From the NCBI GenBank assembly GCA_028279885.1, contig JANQMX010000080.1:1-64000 (forward strand): a stretch of 64,000 bases of DNA, read 5' to 3'. The DNA is from Rhodovibrionaceae bacterium (GTDB lineage Bacteria > Pseudomonadota > Alphaproteobacteria > Kiloniellales > DSM-21159). The notes beneath the pieces are model-generated. The model was given only the letters and a program-made list of their open reading frames with translations. It was not told the DNA's origin and made no database searches. Of the stretch, positions 1-9,652 are shown in pieces (the first letter of the stretch is position 1; every line of letters starts with the position of its first letter). Position numbers and translations under genes: made by a program.

Positions 1-168
1 GTAGCTGTTGACGACCCACTGCGCGGTGGTGACATCTGAGTTGAACGTTCTTTCGATCGCGGGGATCGCGACGGACAGTGCGGTGAAATCGTTGGCAACA
101 ACGAGGATGCCCACGGCCATTGCGAAAAGGCCGATTACCGTATCTCTGTCGAGCCGTTCGGCTTCCAT
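1..168 (-). CDS. MFS transporter (DHA2/EmrB-like), N-terminal fragment cut by window edge
   Basis: Not in ORF track. Minus-strand translation from ATG at 168 reads MEAERLDRDTVIGLFAMAVGILVVANDFTALSVAIPAIERTFNSDVTTAQWVVNSY, a typical MFS TM1 / loop start. Confidence 0.75.
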   Translation of the reverse strand, partial: MEAERLDRDTVIGLFAMAVGILVVANDFTALSVAIPAIERTFNSDVTTAQWVVNSY

Positions 169-235
169 AACATAGCCCCCATCAAGCTTCCGGCGATGGT
201 GACGGTTTTTGGCGCAAGCGACTACCAGTTTTTGG

Positions 236-901
236 TCAGGTACCGAAGCGCGAGCTTGATCCTGCGATCTCCGCCAAGAGCGCGTCGACCGTGGTCTGTC
301 GACAGTAGCCGCGGATCGCGCGCAGGGAATTCTCGTGCCGTTCTCGGGTGACGGTCGCGCAACCGTCGGTCACGAGTGTCACCAGATAGCCGAGATCACA
401 GGCATCCCGGACGGCCGATTCGACGCACTGGTCGGTCAGGAGTCCGCAGAGCACCAGCTGACGGACGCCGAGATTGCGCAGGATGTAGTCGATGTGGGTA
501 GAGACGAAGACGCTGGACGAGGTTTTCGGCAGCACGATCTCGTCGTCGCCCGGTGCGATTGCATCGATCACCTTGCCGTCCCACGCGCCCTTCGGCACGT
601 TGAAGCCGGTGATCTTGTAGTCCAGGCTGCGGTCGCGGCCGTCCTTGGTCAGGCTCTCGATCGTCGTGTACATCACCTCGATACCGGCGGCGCGGAATCC
701 TGCCTGGAGCCTTTGCAACTTGGGAATCAGCTCTTTCTCGAGGTGGTCGAAATAGGCAGCATAGTCTCCCTGCTGTGACTCCTTGGAGAGCTGCCGGAAC
801 TCGCCGCCATCGCGATGCGCCGAGAAGTTCTGGACGTCGATGAAGAGGAGGGCCGATTGCTCCGGAACGAGCGGCACCTCGCGGGTCAGGTCGTCGGTCA
901 T
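236..901 (-). CDS. Isochorismatase/cysteine hydrolase family protein
   Basis: ALLFIDVQN and VLCGLLTDQCVESAVRDACDLGY motifs; likely start MTDDLTREV at 901 (ORF track start 949). Confidence 0.85.
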   Translation of the reverse strand: MTDDLTREVPLVPEQSALLFIDVQNFSAHRDGGEFRQLSKESQQGDYAAYFDHLEKELIPKLQRLQAGFRAAGIEVMYTTIESLTKDGRDRSLDYKITGFNVPKGAWDGKVIDAIAPGDDEIVLPKTSSSVFVSTHIDYILRNLGVRQLVLCGLLTDQCVESAVRDACDLGYLVTLVTDGCATVTRERHENSLRAIRGYCRQTTVDALLAEIAGSSSRFGT

Positions 902-1058
902 AGACCCAATCCTCGCACAGCGCCGAGGCGTTGCGAAGTCTGGATGCATGAAGCGTTACTTCCACCTCCGTTCCCCGCTGTTGCTGTGGTGTCGCAGAGC
1001 CGGATAAGTTGCGTGTCTCAATTGCCGAAGTTCGCCTCTCCAGCACAGGGATTCCCGA

Positions 1059-2372
1059 ATGACACCTGAAGCCGTGGTCTATGCCTGCACGTGCGATTTC
1101 GCCGGGAAAGTACGGGGCAAAGGATTTCCGGCCACCGATTTCGAGAAGCGGCTCAAGCGCGGTATTGGTTGGGCGCCGACCAACACGCAGCTCACCTGCT
1201 TTGATCTCATCGCCGAGTCCCCATTCGGCGCGCTGGGCGACCGGGTGTTGATCCCCGATCCGACAACGCGTGTATCGCTACGCTCTGAGGAGCAGGATAT
1301 CGCCGAAGACTTCGTCCTCGGGGACATCCTCAACCTCGATGGCAGCCCCTGGTCGATGTGTACCCGCTCGATTCTGAAGTCGGCGCTCGAACGGTTGCAT
1401 CAGGTCGCCGGGCTGCGTCTCTTGAGCGCCTTCGAGCATGAGTTTCAGTTCACCTCCAATCCGATGGGCATCGGCCAAGCCTATACCCTGCAAGGCCTCA
1501 GCAGCCGGCGACTTTTCGCGGAGCGTTTGATTGGCGCGATGCGGGCGGCGGGCCTCGGGCCCGATACCATCATGAAGGAGTACGCTCCCGAGCAGCTGGA
1601 AGTGACCATGGACCCCGCGGAGGGAGTCACGTCGGCCGACCACGCCGTCATTCTCCGTCAACTCGTCCATTCGATCGCCCGCGCATGCGGTGAGACGGTG
1701 ACCTTCACGCCGCTCCGCGAGCCGGGGGGCGTCGGCAATGGCGTGCACATCCACTTCAGCCTGCTCGATGACCGGGGCGCACCGGCTGCCTTCGACCCGC
1801 ATTCACGCTATAGGCTGTCCAAAATGGCCGGGCAGTTCGTCGCCGGAATTCTGAAGTATCTCGACAGCATCCTGGCTCTGACCGCACCAAGCGTCGTCTC
1901 CTACGGGCGGCTGACTCCGCATCGCTGGAGCGCGGCCTTCAACAACCTCGGCCTTCAGGACCGTGAGGCGGCGGTGCGTATCTGCCCCGTATCGACGATG
2001 AGCGATATCGAGCCCGCGCGCCAATACAACATCGAGTTCCGCGCCGGCGATGCGAGCGCCAGTCCCTATTTGCATCTGGCGGCCATCGTCCATGCCGGTG
2101 TCCAGGGGATCGAGGAGGGGTTGGCGGCACCGGAAGCGACCGAGGAAGACCTTGCGCTGTTGTCATCCGACGAGCTTCACCGACGGGGCTATATCCGGCT
2201 GCCTACCAGCCTCCCCGACGCCCTTGCGCGCTTTGCCGAGAACGCCACGGTGCATAGCTGGTTCGCGGCGGACTTCCCCAAGGTGTATCGCAAGCACAAG
2301 GAAGGCGAGATGCGCTTCCTCGAGGGTATGGATGAGGACGAGGTACATCGCGCCTATCAGTCAGTCTACTAA
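1059..2372 (+). CDS. Glutamine synthetase family protein (GS-like ligase)
   Basis: Full-length ORF with GS catalytic-domain motifs (EHEFQF, NGVHIHFSL, NIEFRAGDASASPYLHLAAI). Confidence 0.85.
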   Translation: MTPEAVVYACTCDFAGKVRGKGFPATDFEKRLKRGIGWAPTNTQLTCFDLIAESPFGALGDRVLIPDPTTRVSLRSEEQDIAEDFVLGDILNLDGSPWSMCTRSILKSALERLHQVAGLRLLSAFEHEFQFTSNPMGIGQAYTLQGLSSRRLFAERLIGAMRAAGLGPDTIMKEYAPEQLEVTMDPAEGVTSADHAVILRQLVHSIARACGETVTFTPLREPGGVGNGVHIHFSLLDDRGAPAAFDPHSRYRLSKMAGQFVAGILKYLDSILALTAPSVVSYGRLTPHRWSAAFNNLGLQDREAAVRICPVSTMSDIEPARQYNIEFRAGDASASPYLHLAAIVHAGVQGIEEGLAAPEATEEDLALLSSDELHRRGYIRLPTSLPDALARFAENATVHSWFAADFPKVYRKHKEGEMRFLEGMDEDEVHRAYQSVY

Positions 2373-2578
2373 ACGGCGCGCGCTGCTAAGAACAGCTGCG
2401 AGGTATAGGAATTCTCTCTGATTACCACACAACGACGCCACGGTCCTTGCGTTTCGCGGTCGGGCCGTAGCTCTGCGTTAGCCATATCGCCGAACTCGAC
2501 AGCCTGCGCGCTTAGGCTTTTCCTAACTGCGTGAGCGAATACTGAATTGCTTCAACTCGACGACTTTGGGGGCGTGGG

Positions 2579-3583
2579 ATGGTCGACCAAATGGGAGCAA
2601 TGATAGAGAAAATTGTCACTTATCTTTTTAGTTTCGATTTTCTCTTTTCACCTCTTTATTTTCTCACGACTGTTCTCATCGCCTTCCTGGTGTGGAAGAT
2701 GCGCAGGGGCAAGGTCGGATTTTTCGCTTACATTGCACCGCGCGAGGTCTATCGGCATCCCTCGACGCGGACAGATCTGATGCTCTCGTCCCTCATCATC
2801 GGCCTGAATGCGCTCGGGTTCTTTGCGATTTTCTACGTCGCGCCCATCGTGACCATCGGTCTGCTGTTGGCTCTCGAGGGGCTTTGGGGAGGCGGCGCAG
2901 CCGAGCCGCCAAGCTTTGCGGCAGGATGTCTTGCCGTCGTTCTTCTGTTTCTGACCCAAGACTTCTGTCGCTTTGTGACGCACTACCTGCATCACAAGAG
3001 TCCCATCTTTTGGCCATTTCACGCTGTACATCATTCGGCGGACGTGCTCACCCCAGTGACGTTCTACCGCGCTCACCCGGTCTACTATGCCATTCAGCAA
3101 CTTCTCATGTCTCTCTTCATTGGTGTGGTGCAGGCCCTGGTTCTCTTTCTTTTCGTCGGCCAGATCGAGCTCTGGGTAGTCCAAGCCACCACGATCGCCT
3201 TCCAGGGATACATGCTGTTCGGTGGCCATCTGCGGCACAGCCATATTCCGCTGAGCTACGGCAGGGTACTCGAGCACATTCTGATCTCGCCGCTTCAGCA
3301 TCAAGTTCACCATTCCTCGGATCCGAAGCACTTCGACAAGAACTTCGGCGAGATCTTCGCGCTTTGGGACTGGATGTTTGGCACACTCTACATCCCCGAA
3401 CGCGATGAGGCTTTGGTCTTCGGCATCGGCGATGGGAAGGGTGGCAAGATTGCCCAGCCCTATCCCACGCTGCGTGACATCCTGATCAAGCCCTTTCGCG
3501 AGAGCGCCGCAGCGTTTCGTCCGCAAAAGCATGCGGTGTCGGCCGACAAGGTCACGAGTCTTGCGGTCGAGCGCAGCCCGTGA
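2579..3583 (+). CDS. Sterol desaturase / fatty acid hydroxylase superfamily protein
   Basis: Histidine clusters HYLHH, HAVHHS, HQVHHS in a multi-TM protein. Confidence 0.85.
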   Translation: MVDQMGAMIEKIVTYLFSFDFLFSPLYFLTTVLIAFLVWKMRRGKVGFFAYIAPREVYRHPSTRTDLMLSSLIIGLNALGFFAIFYVAPIVTIGLLLALEGLWGGGAAEPPSFAAGCLAVVLLFLTQDFCRFVTHYLHHKSPIFWPFHAVHHSADVLTPVTFYRAHPVYYAIQQLLMSLFIGVVQALVLFLFVGQIELWVVQATTIAFQGYMLFGGHLRHSHIPLSYGRVLEHILISPLQHQVHHSSDPKHFDKNFGEIFALWDWMFGTLYIPERDEALVFGIGDGKGGKIAQPYPTLRDILIKPFRESAAAFRPQKHAVSADKVTSLAVERSP

Positions 3584-3696
3584 CGCGAAGGATGAGGATT
3601 CTGTAGCTCGATCGCGCATGCAACTCCCAAGCGCGGCAAGGGACGCTTTGGAGCGACGCGTGTCAGATGCCTGTGCTAAACAGGCCGTTGAGGGGC

Positions 3697-6600
3697 TCAC
3701 CTACACTCGAAATCTCGCCCCTCGAGCGGCTGGCAACGGTCGGGCCAGCCGCGGTCTCGCCAGTAGTCCGCCAGTCCGAGCTCTTCGACCAGAAACTTGA
3801 ATTCCTCCCGCGTGCCGATGGACCCGATGGCGCTCCATGGCATCAAGTACACGAGCAGCGGACGTCCCGGAACGCGCACGTAGTAGCGAAAAGCCTCAAG
3901 GACCATATCCGGGCCTGCGATCGCATTTAAGAACATGTAGCCCATAAAGGGCTCGTCCTTGTAGATCAGGAATATCGCTTCGGGCGCCTCGCTCGGCGCA
4001 TCGGCAATCATCTTCAGGAAGGGGTCTCGCCATGCCGGATCGCAGGATGCGCAGTTCTCGATAAGCTCTTCGAGTCGGGCGACCTGGTCCGTTTGAAACA
4101 TGTATCCCGCCAAGGCGCGCGAGATCAGAGTCTGATAGGCCGGATGCCTGTTGAACAAATCGATGAGGGTATCCATGTCCTTTTCGTTTTGATCGAGCAG
4201 CCAGTGGGCTTGCGCGTCTCTATACTGGTAGAGGGGATTGAGCGGGTCGAGCTGAAGCATTTCTTGGGCCATGGCGACGGCCTGCGCATGGTGCCCGACG
4301 AGCGAAAGCAGCTCGCTATAGTCCTCCATGACTTCGTGATTCTGCGGCTCCTGGGCCAGCGCTTGGCGATAGCGGTCCTCCGCCAAAGCCCATTGGCGGT
4401 GCCGCCGATAGGCATTGCCCACCGCGTGCAGCACGATCGCAAGGTCGGGGTCGAGTTTTTCGGCTTTCAAGGCGGCCTCATAGGCGCGCCGATAGTATGT
4501 TGCCGGCAAGACCGGGTGGTCATCTCGTTCTGCAACGTAAGCTGGGAGGACATCGTAGGTGAGGGACAGCGCGGCCCAGGCGGCGGCGAAGCCGGGGTCG
4601 ATCGTTACGCTCTCGGAAAGTAGATTCGCAGCCTCGCTGACGTCCTGTCCTCTCTGCTTCAACAAGGAAAGGCCCTTCAGAAACAGATCGTAAGCGACAG
4701 GATCTTCCGTTCTATCGGTCTCGAGTATCTCGGCCTCAATCCCCATGGGAACCTTCAGTGCGGCGCCGATGGCATTGGCGATTCTCTCTTGGATGGAGAA
4801 GACGTCCTCCATCTCCTCGTCGTAGACGTCGGACCAGATAAGAAAGCCATCGTCGGCCTGTACGAGCTGCGCTTCGATGCGAAGCCGGTCACCCGACCGC
4901 CGGACGCTCCCCTCGAGAATATACTGCACCCCCAGATCGCTGCCGACGGCTCGCAGGTCGACGGCCTGATTCTTGTAGCTGAATGAAGAGCTCTGCCCGG
5001 GGATGCGAAATCGACCGGTCTGGGCCAGGGTGTTCATGATCTCGATGGTCAGTCCATCGGAGAAGTGATCGCTTCCCCCGGCTCCATCAAGGTCTCTGAA
5101 GGGAAGCACGGCAATGGATTGCTGCTCGTTACTCTGGCTGACCGCGACAGGATCTTGAGCGAAGCGCTGGAAGCCTTCGCGTTCCACCGTCAGCGCCAGG
5201 ATCGCCAAGACACCGGCCACGACAATGTAGTCCAAGACCCGCTTTTCCCGGGACATGTGGGTCCTGCCGTCTTCTGACGGCCTAGTCAGCTTCAGGCCCT
5301 CGGGGCTGACTTCGAACGCCCAGGCGAAGACGCAGGCGATGGGAAGGCCGATCACGAGAAGAACGGCAACGAGGGTGTCGGTCCAAGGCGGCAAGTGCAG
5401 CGCAGTCTCCAAGGCGCTGGCCACCTGGAGGCACAGCCAGGACACGATGATGTAGACGCCGGCCACCTTGATGACATTGCGCCGCCGCAACTCGGCGACG
5501 AATCTGCCAAGGAGCGTGCCGTGTCTTGCCTGGTCGTCCTGCGAAGAAGGCTGACGGTTTGCAGGTGCGCTGAGCGGAGGTGCGGTTAAGGGTGCCTTGT
5601 AACGACCATCCAGAACATCGGTCGCGTCGATCGGTTCGAGAGTTTGGATGGCAGGCTCGTCTTTACCGAAGACGAAGGATGGGCCGTGCTTGGGCCAGTC
5701 GAGACGATTGAGCTTCATGTAGTCCTTGAGGTTGGCCGCCGCATAGATGAACGCCATGCGGCGGCTTTCCTTGGAGATGTTCTTATGGGCGAAGCTCAGG
5801 CCGGCGGCGACGCGCGCCAGCAGGTATTGGCTTTCCATATACGACCGGCGTTCGCCTTCGTGGCGGTTGATCCAGTCGTCGACTTCCTGGCGCAGTGTCT
5901 TGACGATCTCGATAAGGCCGAGATCGTCTGCACGTAGGCCGGGCTTCTCGTCATGGTGACGAAAGCGGTTCAGATGAGCGAGGAGCGCGTCCCAATTCGC
6001 TGGGGTCGCCGACCCGCGGGATGTCAGCAGGCAGGAAATCTCGAAGTAGGCATGATCGAAGAAAAGAAACTGGGCGCTTTGGTAGTCCGCAAGGTCGATC
6101 AGGTAGTAGCCGGGCACGGATGACGGCGAACGGTCGACAAGAATGTTCAAGCCATGCAGATCGCCATGGCAGTGGCCCGTGACGGCGCGAAGACGAAGCT
6201 GCTCCGGAAGCTCTTCGCCGCTCAGCGCGAATGCGAGTGGATTAGGGTACCAATGGCCTTCGAAGGTAAGACTCGGTTCTTCCGGCGCTAGCTGGCCATC
6301 TTGCTGAAGTAGCCCGTGAATGCGTCCACCCTGGGCCGGGTCGAGGCGATAGTCGAGCCAGCGACCGAGAAGCTCAGAAGGCGCGTGCAAACCTTCGCTC
6401 AGCGTGTAGTCCCGATTCCACTCTTCCAGCAGCCCCCTGGAAATCTGGCGAGCACTCAGCAACTGCTGATCGAAGGGGCAGCTCGGCCACGGCTCCGCAT
6501 ACTCCAAGCCCCCGCCGGCAATGGAATAGAGAGCCGCGATCTCGTTGCTGTAGTGCAGCGAGTGGATAAGCCTTGGCAGGTGCTCTTTCGCGAACTCCGG

Positions 6601-6912
6601 TGCATCCGCGATGGCTTTATTGTGACGGTCGGCTTCGTTTTCTTCTTGCCATTGCGAGTCCGGGGCTTTGTCGAGCTTCAGGATGGTTTGCCCACTACTC
6701 CGGTCGCTGTTGATGTCTGCGGCATAGACCAGCGCCCCCGACTTCCCGCCACTGAGTTTGCGGTTAAGGCAGACGCTCCCTTGAATGCCCCACCGTTCTT
6801 TGAGGATGGGTAGCATGTCTTGATAGGCGGTCGGCCACCGTAGCCCCGAGTGTACGGTTTCGCTGTTTTTCTTCCTGTCTGCCAAGACTGCGAGGACCCC
6901 CTGGCAACGCAA
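3697..6912 (-). CDS. Fusion: aminoglycoside-phosphotransferase-like kinase domain + TM segments + TolB-N-like domain + TPR
   Basis: N-terminal HGDLHGLNILVD...YLIDLAD kinase-like motifs; central FVAELRRRNVIKVAGVYIIVSWLCLQVA; SIAVLPFRDLDGAGGSDHFSDGLTIEIMNTLA then TPR. Start uncertain (M33 possible). Confidence 0.8.
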   Translation of the reverse strand: MRCQGVLAVLADRKKNSETVHSGLRWPTAYQDMLPILKERWGIQGSVCLNRKLSGGKSGALVYAADINSDRSSGQTILKLDKAPDSQWQEENEADRHNKAIADAPEFAKEHLPRLIHSLHYSNEIAALYSIAGGGLEYAEPWPSCPFDQQLLSARQISRGLLEEWNRDYTLSEGLHAPSELLGRWLDYRLDPAQGGRIHGLLQQDGQLAPEEPSLTFEGHWYPNPLAFALSGEELPEQLRLRAVTGHCHGDLHGLNILVDRSPSSVPGYYLIDLADYQSAQFLFFDHAYFEISCLLTSRGSATPANWDALLAHLNRFRHHDEKPGLRADDLGLIEIVKTLRQEVDDWINRHEGERRSYMESQYLLARVAAGLSFAHKNISKESRRMAFIYAAANLKDYMKLNRLDWPKHGPSFVFGKDEPAIQTLEPIDATDVLDGRYKAPLTAPPLSAPANRQPSSQDDQARHGTLLGRFVAELRRRNVIKVAGVYIIVSWLCLQVASALETALHLPPWTDTLVAVLLVIGLPIACVFAWAFEVSPEGLKLTRPSEDGRTHMSREKRVLDYIVVAGVLAILALTVEREGFQRFAQDPVAVSQSNEQQSIAVLPFRDLDGAGGSDHFSDGLTIEIMNTLAQTGRFRIPGQSSSFSYKNQAVDLRAVGSDLGVQYILEGSVRRSGDRLRIEAQLVQADDGFLIWSDVYDEEMEDVFSIQERIANAIGAALKVPMGIEAEILETDRTEDPVAYDLFLKGLSLLKQRGQDVSEAANLLSESVTIDPGFAAAWAALSLTYDVLPAYVAERDDHPVLPATYYRRAYEAALKAEKLDPDLAIVLHAVGNAYRRHRQWALAEDRYRQALAQEPQNHEVMEDYSELLSLVGHHAQAVAMAQEMLQLDPLNPLYQYRDAQAHWLLDQNEKDMDTLIDLFNRHPAYQTLISRALAGYMFQTDQVARLEELIENCASCDPAWRDPFLKMIADAPSEAPEAIFLIYKDEPFMGYMFLNAIAGPDMVLEAFRYYVRVPGRPLLVYLMPWSAIGSIGTREEFKFLVEELGLADYWRDRGWPDRCQPLEGRDFECR

Positions 6913-7216
6913 GTTCCGCCAAGCGGCTTGAACTCTGTGTCCTCTCGCCGACTGCTCTCCGAGGACGCGCGAAGTGATTATGGGTCTTATCTGTGAGACG
7001 CCCGGATGTCATGCTAATGTTTCGACGTGGTGTGTCCAGCGGATGTCCGGCTGGTGCCGGGACCGTGGCCAAGTTGTCTAGACATCTCGGGTCGGCGGTC
7101 TTCGCTTGGCCTGCGCCGCCACCATCAAAGCTGCTAGCGCAGAGGCGCGACGACGAGTCTGACCTCGCGAATTGATCTCCGCCACGTTCTGGTCAGCGAC
7201 GTGAAGCGCTCCAGCG

Positions 7217-8935
7217 CTAAGCGGCGAACTCCTTCTGCCCTTCCGGGTCAGCCGCTTCGGCGTTCTGCGGCACAGCGCCGCTCAACACCAGGGCTGCCGC
7301 GCGTGTTGCCGCGTCGCGAAACGGCATCAGCACGAGATCGGCGCCGACAGACTCCAGCCTTTCCGCGGCCTCTTCGCTGTGCGCCGACACGGCAATGCGG
7401 CCTTCGAACTTGAGGTCTCGCAACGAGCCGATGAGGGATCGCCTGGGGTCGTCGTGGGTAATCCCCGTGTCATGCTCCGGCACGGCAGAGACGGCCCAAG
7501 CAACCTGCTTCAAAGGCAGCTGGGCCAGCATCTCCGGGTCCGTCGCGTCACCGAAGATGACATCGAAACCCTGCGCCCTCGCGTGGCGCACCGCCACGGG
7601 ATTGAAGTCGACGCCGAGCACCTTTCGCCCAGCGCTTCTCAGCTCTTGGGCAATGGCCGAGCCGTAGCGGCCAAGGCCGAAGACGACGACATCGTAAGCC
7701 GTCTTGTTGAGATGCCCGGCATCTTCTTGCCGCCCGGCCGACTTCCGCTCGAAGACTCCAAGCACCGGCTCGACCTGCGCATAGAGCTGGTGGGAATAGG
7801 TGATCATGTAGGTCGAGGCGGCGATCGTAATCAGTCCGACCAGTGTCACCAGGCCAAGGGACTCGTCGGAGACATGGCCAAGCGAGACACCCATGGCCAT
7901 GAAGATCAGGGAGAACTCACTGATTTGCGCCACCGTAAGTCCGGCGAGAAAGCCGGTGCGCTTGCGATAGCCCATCGCCCCCATGATGGCGAGGACGATC
8001 AGAGGATTGCCGATCAGCACGAAGAGGGAGAACAGCACGGCTGCGAACACGCTCGCCCCGAGGATGGAGAGATCGAGCGACGCGCCAAGCCCGATGAAGA
8101 AGAAGAGCAAAAGAAAGTCGCGCAAGGAGGAGAGACGCGCGGCAATGGCTTCGCGGAACGGCGTCGAAGCCAGGGAGACGCCGGCGAGCAGTCCGCCCAG
8201 CTCCTTGCCGAAGCCCAAGTAGTGCCCGAGCGCGGCGAGAAGGGCAGCCCAGCCGATGGCGAAGGACACCAGCAACTCCGGTGCGCGGGAAAGCCGCTCG
8301 ACCAGCGGATTGGCAAGGAAGCGGATGAACAGGCCGACGGCGACCAGCATTCCTGCGCCGTATCCGAAGACCAGCAGAATGTCGATGAAGCCTGAGTCGC
8401 CGGCGGCCCCGACCCCAAGGGCGGAGAGGACGATCATCGCCAGGACAACAACCAAGTCCTGTACGATGAGGAAGCCGAGCGCGATCCGTCCGTGCAGCGA
8501 GTCGATCTCGCGCTTATCGGTCAAGAGCTTCACGATGATGATCGTGGAGGAGAAGGTGAGCGCGATGGCGACGTAGAGGCTGGTCGTGACATCGAGGCCC
8601 AACGCCAAGCCGATCAGGAATCCGAAGATCGTCGTGAAGGCGACCTGGCCGAGCCCTGTCATCAAGGCGACGGGGCCCAACGTCTTGATCAGTTTCAGGT
8701 CGAGCTTGAGGCCGACCAGGAACAGAAGAACGGCGATGCCGAGCTCGGCCAGCAGATCGATGTGTTCGTCGGACTTGGCAATATCGAAAACGGACGGGCC
8801 GGCCAGAATGCCGACCGCGATGAAGCTGACGATCAAGGGTTGGCGCAGCAGCAGTCCAACGAAGCCAACGGCGGCCGCCAGGACGAGGAGGGCGGCGATT
8901 TCGTAAAAGATGTAGCCGCTGATGACGTCAGTCAT
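7217..8935 (-). CDS. Cation:proton antiporter (KefB/CPA2-like) with TrkA-N domain
   Basis: CPA2 membrane domain followed by VVVFGLGRYGSAIAQEL...VLGVDFNP...VIFGDATD. Likely start MTDVISGY at 8935. Confidence 0.88.
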   Translation of the reverse strand: MTDVISGYIFYEIAALLVLAAAVGFVGLLLRQPLIVSFIAVGILAGPSVFDIAKSDEHIDLLAELGIAVLLFLVGLKLDLKLIKTLGPVALMTGLGQVAFTTIFGFLIGLALGLDVTTSLYVAIALTFSSTIIIVKLLTDKREIDSLHGRIALGFLIVQDLVVVLAMIVLSALGVGAAGDSGFIDILLVFGYGAGMLVAVGLFIRFLANPLVERLSRAPELLVSFAIGWAALLAALGHYLGFGKELGGLLAGVSLASTPFREAIAARLSSLRDFLLLFFFIGLGASLDLSILGASVFAAVLFSLFVLIGNPLIVLAIMGAMGYRKRTGFLAGLTVAQISEFSLIFMAMGVSLGHVSDESLGLVTLVGLITIAASTYMITYSHQLYAQVEPVLGVFERKSAGRQEDAGHLNKTAYDVVVFGLGRYGSAIAQELRSAGRKVLGVDFNPVAVRHARAQGFDVIFGDATDPEMLAQLPLKQVAWAVSAVPEHDTGITHDDPRRSLIGSLRDLKFEGRIAVSAHSEEAAERLESVGADLVLMPFRDAATRAAALVLSGAVPQNAEAADPEGQKEFAA

Positions 8936-9136
8936 GGTCGTAGCAGCTTGGCAGTCTATTGAGCCACATGTGAAAGGTTCGCTGAGCACCCATTCGTTTG
9001 TTGCGGACACTATAGCGTCGTTGCACGCTATTCAAAGCCAATCGACTGATTTCACAGTATTTTTGGGTGTCACTTGGTCCGCTAAGGTGCGGCGCTGTAG
9101 TTCAACAGATACTTGCCGTCTAGGGACGTTATCGGC

Positions 9137-9643
9137 TTAGGCCGCGCTGCGGCGGCGGGCTCTTGCCGCGGCGGCACGAATGCGAAGCCGCCGGAAGATC
9201 GACAGGCGCTCGATGAAGAGCTTCCCGGCGAGATGGTCCATCTCATGCTGCAGACAGACGGCATCCATGCCCGCGAGATCGCGTTCGAAGGTCTCCCCGG
9301 TGCGATCTTGTGCCCGCACGCGAATCTCTGTCGCGCGCACGACATTGCCGACGATCCCCGGGACCGAGAGGCAGCTTTCCTCAACCAACCCCCAGGCCGC
9401 CTTCGCCAGGATTTCCGGGTTGATGTAGACCTGAGGGGCCGAGGCGTCGTCGGACAGGTCGAGCACCAGAACGGCGCGTCGGTCGTTGACCTGCGGCGCC
9501 GAGAGACCGACGGCTTTGGTCGCGTAGAGCGTCTCCAAGAGATCGTCGATCAGCTGTCCCAAATCGTCGTCGAACAGGGTCACCGGGTTGGTCGGGAGAT
9601 TTAGGCGGGGGTCGGGATACTCCAGGATGTCTCGCTGTGCCAT
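9137..9643 (-). CDS. def: Peptide deformylase family protein
   Basis: AVGLSAPQV, EESCLSVPG, QHEMDHLAGKLF correspond to PDF motifs 1-3; starts 10 bp after the PucC-family gene. Confidence 0.85.
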   Translation of the reverse strand: MAQRDILEYPDPRLNLPTNPVTLFDDDLGQLIDDLLETLYATKAVGLSAPQVNDRRAVLVLDLSDDASAPQVYINPEILAKAAWGLVEESCLSVPGIVGNVVRATEIRVRAQDRTGETFERDLAGMDAVCLQHEMDHLAGKLFIERLSIFRRLRIRAAAARARRRSAA

Positions 9644-9652
9644 GAGGTGTCT

